A stretch of DNA of 64,000 nt. Source: Cavenderia fasciculata (Eukaryota; Evosea; Eumycetozoa; Acytosteliales; Cavenderiaceae). Shown in pieces: positions 58,499 through 64,000 of the stretch (positions are counted from its first letter, which is position 1; every line of letters begins with the position of its first letter). The notes under the pieces were generated by a model. The model searched no databases, was not told the origin of the DNA, and saw only the letters and a list, made by a program, of their open reading frames with translations. The stretch is taken from the NCBI RefSeq assembly GCF_000203815.1, contig NW_004457642.1, positions 248,001-312,000 of the forward strand, in the 5' to 3' direction. The position numbers and the translations under genes are program-made.

Positions 58499-59093
58499 AT
58501 AAATAAATAAATAATAACAATATATATAGGTATTTAATTTAAATGGAAGTTCAAATAAATAAATAAATAAATATCATTTTTTAAAAATTTCAATTATCAG
58601 AGTGGTGCTCATAGAGAAGAAGTAGTTGCTATGATTGTAATTTATATATGTACAAATAGAGAAAGTACCTTCCAACAGGTCATCAATTAAAATATCACAA
58701 CAATCAACTCTTCTTCACCAACAAACATCAATGAAATGAATCAATCATCATTAATCTATCATCAAATCAACTTTAGATGATTATTGTACGAGGGTCGAGA
58801 AAGATGATACTTGACCTGTTTACATTGTTAGAATAAACGACAAGACCACCCCCTTGTCTTTGATTTACAACGACGTCGCGGAGAGTTGCGCAACGAGCTC
58901 GTCAAAAAAATCAAAAAAATCTATAAGATTAAGGTATGTAGGGATAAACACCTCAGGTCGGCCCTAATCACATGTTTCTTTTTTGTTGGTTTTTTTTCTT
59001 CTTCTTTATAAACGTTTGTAACACTCCTACTCTTACTCAATACTATTTGTAATATTATTTCTTTCTATCTTTCTTTCACTTTGTTTGATCAGG
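58499..59093. other. Intergenic between recent tandem duplicates
   Basis: 595 bp, with AAAT repeats at 58496-58575, a GC-richer patch around 58867-58905 holding the palindromic motif, and pyrimidine-rich sequence just before the next ATG. Confidence 0.6.
58893..58902. promoter_or_regulatory. Palindromic ACGAGCTCGT motif upstream of a ComC-like gene
   Basis: Lies 192 bp upstream of the 59094 ATG and is followed by TC and an A run, exactly as at 54708. Confidence 0.5.
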
Positions 59094-62000
59094 ATGAATA
59101 GAAATCCTTTTTGTTTATGGCAATCACCAATTGCCTTTTCAATCATTTTCATAATGATGTTGTCATGTTGTTCCAATGCACAAACATTACCACAAGAAGA
59201 ACGTAGGTAACCCTACTATATTTTTTAAAAAATTAAGAGAGAAAAAAGAAAGCTTGATAATTCTAACTTATTTTTTTATTTATTTCATCCTATATACACT
59301 GCAGTTAATTCTATCGTTTGGTTAATTAGGTAAATAATATTTATATATATATACAGGAGACAATATACAGTACAGGATAGGATATGATAGAATAGGATTG
59401 ATTAATCTTTTTTTTTTTAAATTTTAAATTAGACAATACAAAGCCCAACTTCCACAAGACCAAACCATTTGTAACTATAATTTAAGTCCCGTCATTTATG
59501 TTTACTGTGCAGTAATCAATGGTGTCAACCATATTACAGATGTGTAAGTACTAAACCCAAAGATTTTTTAAAAAAAGAAAAAAGATTAAAAATTAATTAT
59601 TATTTATTTATTTACAGGGCAATAATAGATTCTTTTGATAGTGGAGCTACACTTCAACCAGATCCCAATTTAAATACTTTTACAATGCCATATTTAAATA
59701 GTATTTCGTTGAGACCTACTGGAGTAATGAATGTGGCACTCAATACACTTTCTCGCATGTCAAATCTACCATTGCTCACAAGGTTGTATATTCAAAGTGA
59801 CCCTTCCATCACATCGATTCCAGCATCCTTGTCGAGTGGCGGTCTACCAAAGTTGGAATCTATCACTTTTTATGATTTGTCTTCGTCCGTCAAAGCCCCA
59901 TTCTTTGATAAATCGCCTCTATACTCGTTGCTTATATCAATCAATACAGCGTCGGCAGGAGTAGAGGTTTCCATCGACAGCTCTTGGAATCAACCTAATA
60001 TATCGAGTATTACTCTTACCCTTAGATTGACAAACCCGATCCTATCATTTGACCTTTCCAAACTTTCCAATTTAACTACATTTTATCTTTACTCTAGCGG
60101 TCCCTTTTCCTCAACCTTTCCACTTAATATTAATCACCAAAAATTAAGTGAATTGTAAGTACTATAAAAAAAAAATATTTAAAAAAAATTATTAATTCAT
60201 TTTTTTATCAATCTACAATTATAGACGACTTACAGGTGAAAGTGGAAGTTCATTCAATGTTAATTTTATCACAATTCCATCTAAACTTACACAAATGTAA
60301 TTACTATTAAAAATATAAAAAATTGAATTAATATTAAATACTATAATTTATTATCACTCTTTTAGATATTCTACTGGATCAGTAACTTGGGCAAATGATC
60401 TAAAAGATTTACCATCAATTACACATCTGTAGGTTTTTATATCAATATATATATATATATATATATATCGAAAAATAATTCTTAATTAATATAATTTTTT
60501 TTTTACAAAAAAAGTTCATTTACTCTATCAACCATTTCAACTATTCCTTGGAGTCAATATCCAAAGACTTTGACCTATCTACATTTTAAAAGCTGTATTT
60601 TATCGGCAGCCATCCCAAACTCCCCACTTCCACTGTCAATGAATAGAGTTTATCTTGAGAATGTAACATCACCAGGTAATCAACCAATTCCAGTCCCTTG
60701 GAATATTTTCAACAACACCCAAACCATCTTGTCCATCACAGATACTTTACTTACTGGAACTGTTCCAGATCTATTATGTTCATCAAAGTTTTCATTACTT
60801 AATAATGTTGGAACTACTTTAACTATTCCTGGTATGAAAAAAAAAAAACAAAAAAAGAAAAAAGAACATTTATATATTAACAAAACTCTTGTTATTATTA
60901 TTTTTAGATTGTTTTTGGTGTTATTCAAATGATACTGCTATCTTAACGACTACCCTTGTTAAACCAACTGGTTTCGTTTGTAGTATGTAGATAAAGAAAT
61001 TAGATTTAATTTTCATTTTATTAATCTCTTTTTTTAAAATTAATTTCTTTTTTCTAGATTATAAAACAGATTCAACAAATGTTTATTTAATTAATGGAGT
61101 TGGTAAAGTCCTTGGTGATTTGATTGGATGGGGTACAGTAGGCAATACAATATATGGTACAAGAACATTTAATCTTGTTGCTACACTTCCTAATATACCC
61201 AACAAAGAGCTGACTTTTAGATTGACGGCTGGTGTATTTAATGCTCCCAAAACTACAGTAACTAGTTTATTTAATAACAAGTCACCACAGATAACATATA
61301 CTTTGAATGTACTAGAAGTTGGTATTGTCATAAACAACGCAACAGCACCAACTATCGAACAAATCCCAACTGGTATCGGTTACAGAATTCCATTTACATT
61401 GTTTAATCCATTCGCTCCACACAATGTCACCATTGACAACAAGTACCCATGTAATATATTATTAAACTCTTCCACATTTTTGTATTGCACATCGGTTGAT
61501 GTTGGTGGTGGTAATCATACGATTACAATTGCAAATGAGCGTGTCAGTAAAATACTCGATTTTACCTTTGCTCAATTGTATCCATTGGTCAATTCATTTG
61601 TGGTAGATTCAAAGGACAGTAGAAATATTAGTCTTTATGGATACTATGGACCCAATTTAGATAAGCCTACTGTCTATCTCAACGGTTCAACTAGTCTTTC
61701 ATGTAAAGTTATGACTATTAGTACCAATTATATGGATTGTTATCTTGACCAAGTACCAGCTGCCGGTACTGCTTCGGTCACGGTCATTGTCGATACCTTT
61801 GTCTTTGCCAGACCTGATGCTCTATACTTTTCATCTTCTCCTGGTTCGGGTAGTGGTGGCAGTGGTAGCGACATCGAGCAAGAGTGTATGGACCGTACCA
61901 ACAACTGTAACGGGCATGGTCAGTGTAACAGCCAAGGTGAGTGTGACTGCGAACCACTCTACAACCCAGATGACGACTGTGCCACTAAATACACAAACAC

Positions 62001-62865
62001 TACACCTATTATCGATCCCACCAAACCGACCACTTCATTTGACATTGATGGAATTGATTTCCAATTTGAAATTGTTGCAGTTCAAGAATTAGATATGGAT
62101 GAAAACATCATCAAAGAGGTTCCAACTGATTTATGGATTTCAAACGTCACCATCAACACCACTCTCACTGTCGCCGACTATCAACTCAACATTACCAATC
62201 GTACTATTATTGGCCCTCTTACCAATGTATTTGCAACCATTTCATTTTCTTCACAATCGCGAACCGTTCCATTTGGTCCCCAAACATTGTCGATTAAACC
62301 AAGTGCGATAAAGGTGGCTGTCAATATTAGTCAATGGAGTTTCCAAGACAATCTATCCTACCTTCGTGTCGTTTTTAGAACCACTATCAATAATAACCAA
62401 ACAGTAACACGTGATTGTAAAGAGATACCAATTGAATCTCTTTCTTTTGATGAGTATGGATCAACACTACAATACTTGCGAGTTGTTAAAGAAAATGTTC
62501 AATTAAGTGGTAGATTTATCGATTATTCAATGTCTGATGGAAGACCAACCTATTCTCGTACTCAACTCATTTCACTGTTACCAAACAGTGACCAAACCAC
62601 CTCAAATGCAACCATTGGTATCTTGCTTAGTCAATGTAAAGAATGTCTTCTTGATCCAGACTTTACACCTTTGCTCATCGACAAGGATTCCAACAATGGT
62701 TGTGATAAATCAAACAATACTTGGCGTATCATCGTTGGTTGTGTAGTTGGTGGTATGGCTGCTATCGCAATTGCAACAGGTTCTATCATGTTGTATAAAA
62801 GAAATCAAAGATTTAAAAAAGGAAACAAAACAATGCAAACTAAATTAAGTCAAGTCAATAAATAA
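59094..62865 (+). CDS. ComC-like LRR-TIG-EGF membrane protein (tandem copy 2)
   Basis: Nine exons: 59094-59202, 59305-59329, 59433-59543, 59618-60154, 60225-60296, 60366-60428, 60515-60831, 60908-60982 and 61058-62865, giving 1038 residues in whole codons. Domain order is as in the preceding gene: signal peptide (IAFSIIFIMMLSCCSN), LRR-like region, Cys cap, TIG-like domains, one EGF-like module (CNGHGQCNSQGECDC), the conserved beta domain, a transmembrane helix and a tail. Compared with copy 1 it has one more intron (59330-59432, splitting WLIR/QYK) and a Gly/Ser-rich linker before the EGF (GSGSGGSGSD). Long stretches of exons 7-9 are nearly identical to copy 1, while the LRR exon differs more. 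Confidence 0.9.
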
Positions 62866-63206
62866 TAAATAATAAATAAATTGTATTATTACCAGAACAA
62901 TACTTTTCTAAATCGTCTAAAGATAGTAGTAAGGGAACCATTGGGATCTTAGTATAGATCTTACTGGGTACGAAAAAAACAAAAACAAGAAAACCCAGAG
63001 TGTCCACTACGCAAAAACTCGTTACCGTTTCAAACGAGCTCGGAAAATTATAGTGTTCAAGCTCGTAATATAAATCAGGGTTTGGACAATGATTGTGAGG
63101 TCATCTAGAGAGTTTTAGAATGACGTGCATGTTGTAGAACTTTTGAAGCATCACTATCATCATTTCTCATTTTTCCCAAAGAGATAACTGTTTACACATA
63201 TAAAAG
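62866..63206. other. Intergenic
   Basis: Contains the third palindromic motif at 63034, with a second half-like AAGCTCGTAA at 63059-63068. No gene is seen. Confidence 0.55.
63034..63043. promoter_or_regulatory. ACGAGCTCGG motif upstream of a ComC-like gene
   Basis: Lies 164 bp upstream of the 63207 ATG. One base differs from the other two sites. Confidence 0.45.
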
Positions 63207-64000
63207 ATGAATAATAAGATGCCGACAATTCATTTTACTTATTTAATAGTATTATTGTCAATATTATTTAGTTTTAATATTTTAGTAAATTCACAAATAC
63301 TTCCAACTGATCCCGATGAAGGTAAATAATTATATCTATTTTTTAAAAAATTAATGAACGGTTTTTGTGTTAAGAAAGAGCGGGAAAAAACGAATCGCGC
63401 AGTTAATCAAATCAGCCAGCACTATCATTATTCTTTTCAATTAAAGTTTAACACTAATATTTATCTCTCATTATATAAAACATCATATATTTATTTCATT
63501 TTTAAAAATGTTTTGTTACTATAGTAATATCTGTTCAATGGTTAATAGCACAATATCAATCTAAAATACCACCAACAAACTTTTGCAATGTTTCAATGCC
63601 AACCTATCAATACATTGTATGTTCAGAGGTTGATGGAGGGATGCACGTGACATCTATCAGTTTATCTATAGACTCTGGTCTCACAACTGGTGCATGGCCA
63701 GACCCAGAGTTGAAAAAGTTTACTCTACCCTATGTAACTATGTTTTCAGTATCCAACATTAGAGTTAAAAATGCTAGCTTGAATGTCTTGGACCTCATGG
63801 TTGACATGCCAAGATTAACAAAACTTTTGTATGTTTAAAAAATATAAATATAAATATAAATATTCTAATTAATATTATTATTTAGATTATTGAAAGATCC
63901 ACAAATTAGATATATTCCAGCAACATTGTCAGCTGGTCTTCCAGCTTTGGAACGTTTGGATTTACTTGAATTACCAGGTCTAACTAAAATCGAACATCCA
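63207..64000 (+). CDS. ComC-like protein, N-terminal part, cut by the window end
   Basis: Exons 63207-63321, 63525-63828 and 63886 onward. Signal peptide (LIVLLSILFSFNILVNS), then VQWLIAQYQSKIPPTNFCNV matching the WLIRQY start of the family, and LRR-like repeats (LPYVTMFSVSNIRVKNASLN, LPALERLDLLELPGLTKIEH). Introns are phase 1 after the signal-peptide exon and phase 2 inside the LRR part, as in its relatives. The rest lies beyond the window. Confidence 0.85.

Noticed and set aside
54900-62865. Tandem copies at 54900 and 59094 as an assembly duplication
   Set aside because: They differ in the LRR exon, the linker before the EGF, one intron and the intergenic DNA, so they are real duplicates.

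Overview
The window looks like nuclear DNA of a dictyostelid social amoeba. The signs are AT-rich intergenic DNA, short AT-rich GT-AG introns, poly-Asn and poly-Gln tracts from triplet repeats, F-box/FNIP-type proteins, ComC-type LRR/TIG/EGF membrane proteins, a Crinkler-family gene, and a LINE fragment placed just downstream of a tRNA gene. The species cannot be fixed from sequence alone. All family names below are recognised by eye, not by search.

Layout. 1-4776 (+) is the 3' part of a multi-exon TIG/EGF membrane protein with one apparent frameshift. 4829-7039 (-) is a three-exon Crinkler. 7353-10859 (-) is a two-domain FAD oxidase fusion. 12349-16726 (+) is a complete 12-exon ComC-like LRR-TIG-EGF-TM protein. 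16910-19856 holds a decayed F-box-like gene, a GCN2/PEK-like kinase and a decayed ORF. 20130-35259 is an accessory block. In it a dispersed repeat unit of about 1.2 kb occurs three times next to Ala-rich low-complexity genes and F-box genes or their relics. It is interspersed with a secreted repeat protein, a frameshifted Q-rich gene, an Arf GTPase relic and a MITE.

36017-44301 holds two more ComC-like genes, the first with a MITE in intron 1. 44735-46121 holds a small unknown gene and a Ure2-type GST. 47375-52981 is a mobile-element cluster. Two tRNA-Lys(CUU) genes face away from each other as an inverted repeat, and between them lie a broken LINE, a large imperfect palindrome and a tRNA-like SINE candidate. 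Just outside the right-hand tRNA sits a 5'-truncated LINE with perfect 17-bp target-site duplications. A GC-rich 12-mer recurs at five junctions inside the cluster.

53055-54413 has two small secreted-protein genes. 54900-64000 has three more ComC-like genes; the first two are recent tandem duplicates, and all three carry the same palindromic upstream motif.

The dominant theme is an expanding family of seven type I membrane proteins with diversifying ectodomains and a conserved C-terminal module. This would suit cell-cell recognition or signalling during aggregation, but that role is inference. The exon models were joined by hand. Coding lengths of the complete ComC-like models (1150, 1041, 1020, 1025 and 1038 aa) and of the Crinkler, GST and FAD models all come out as whole codons.
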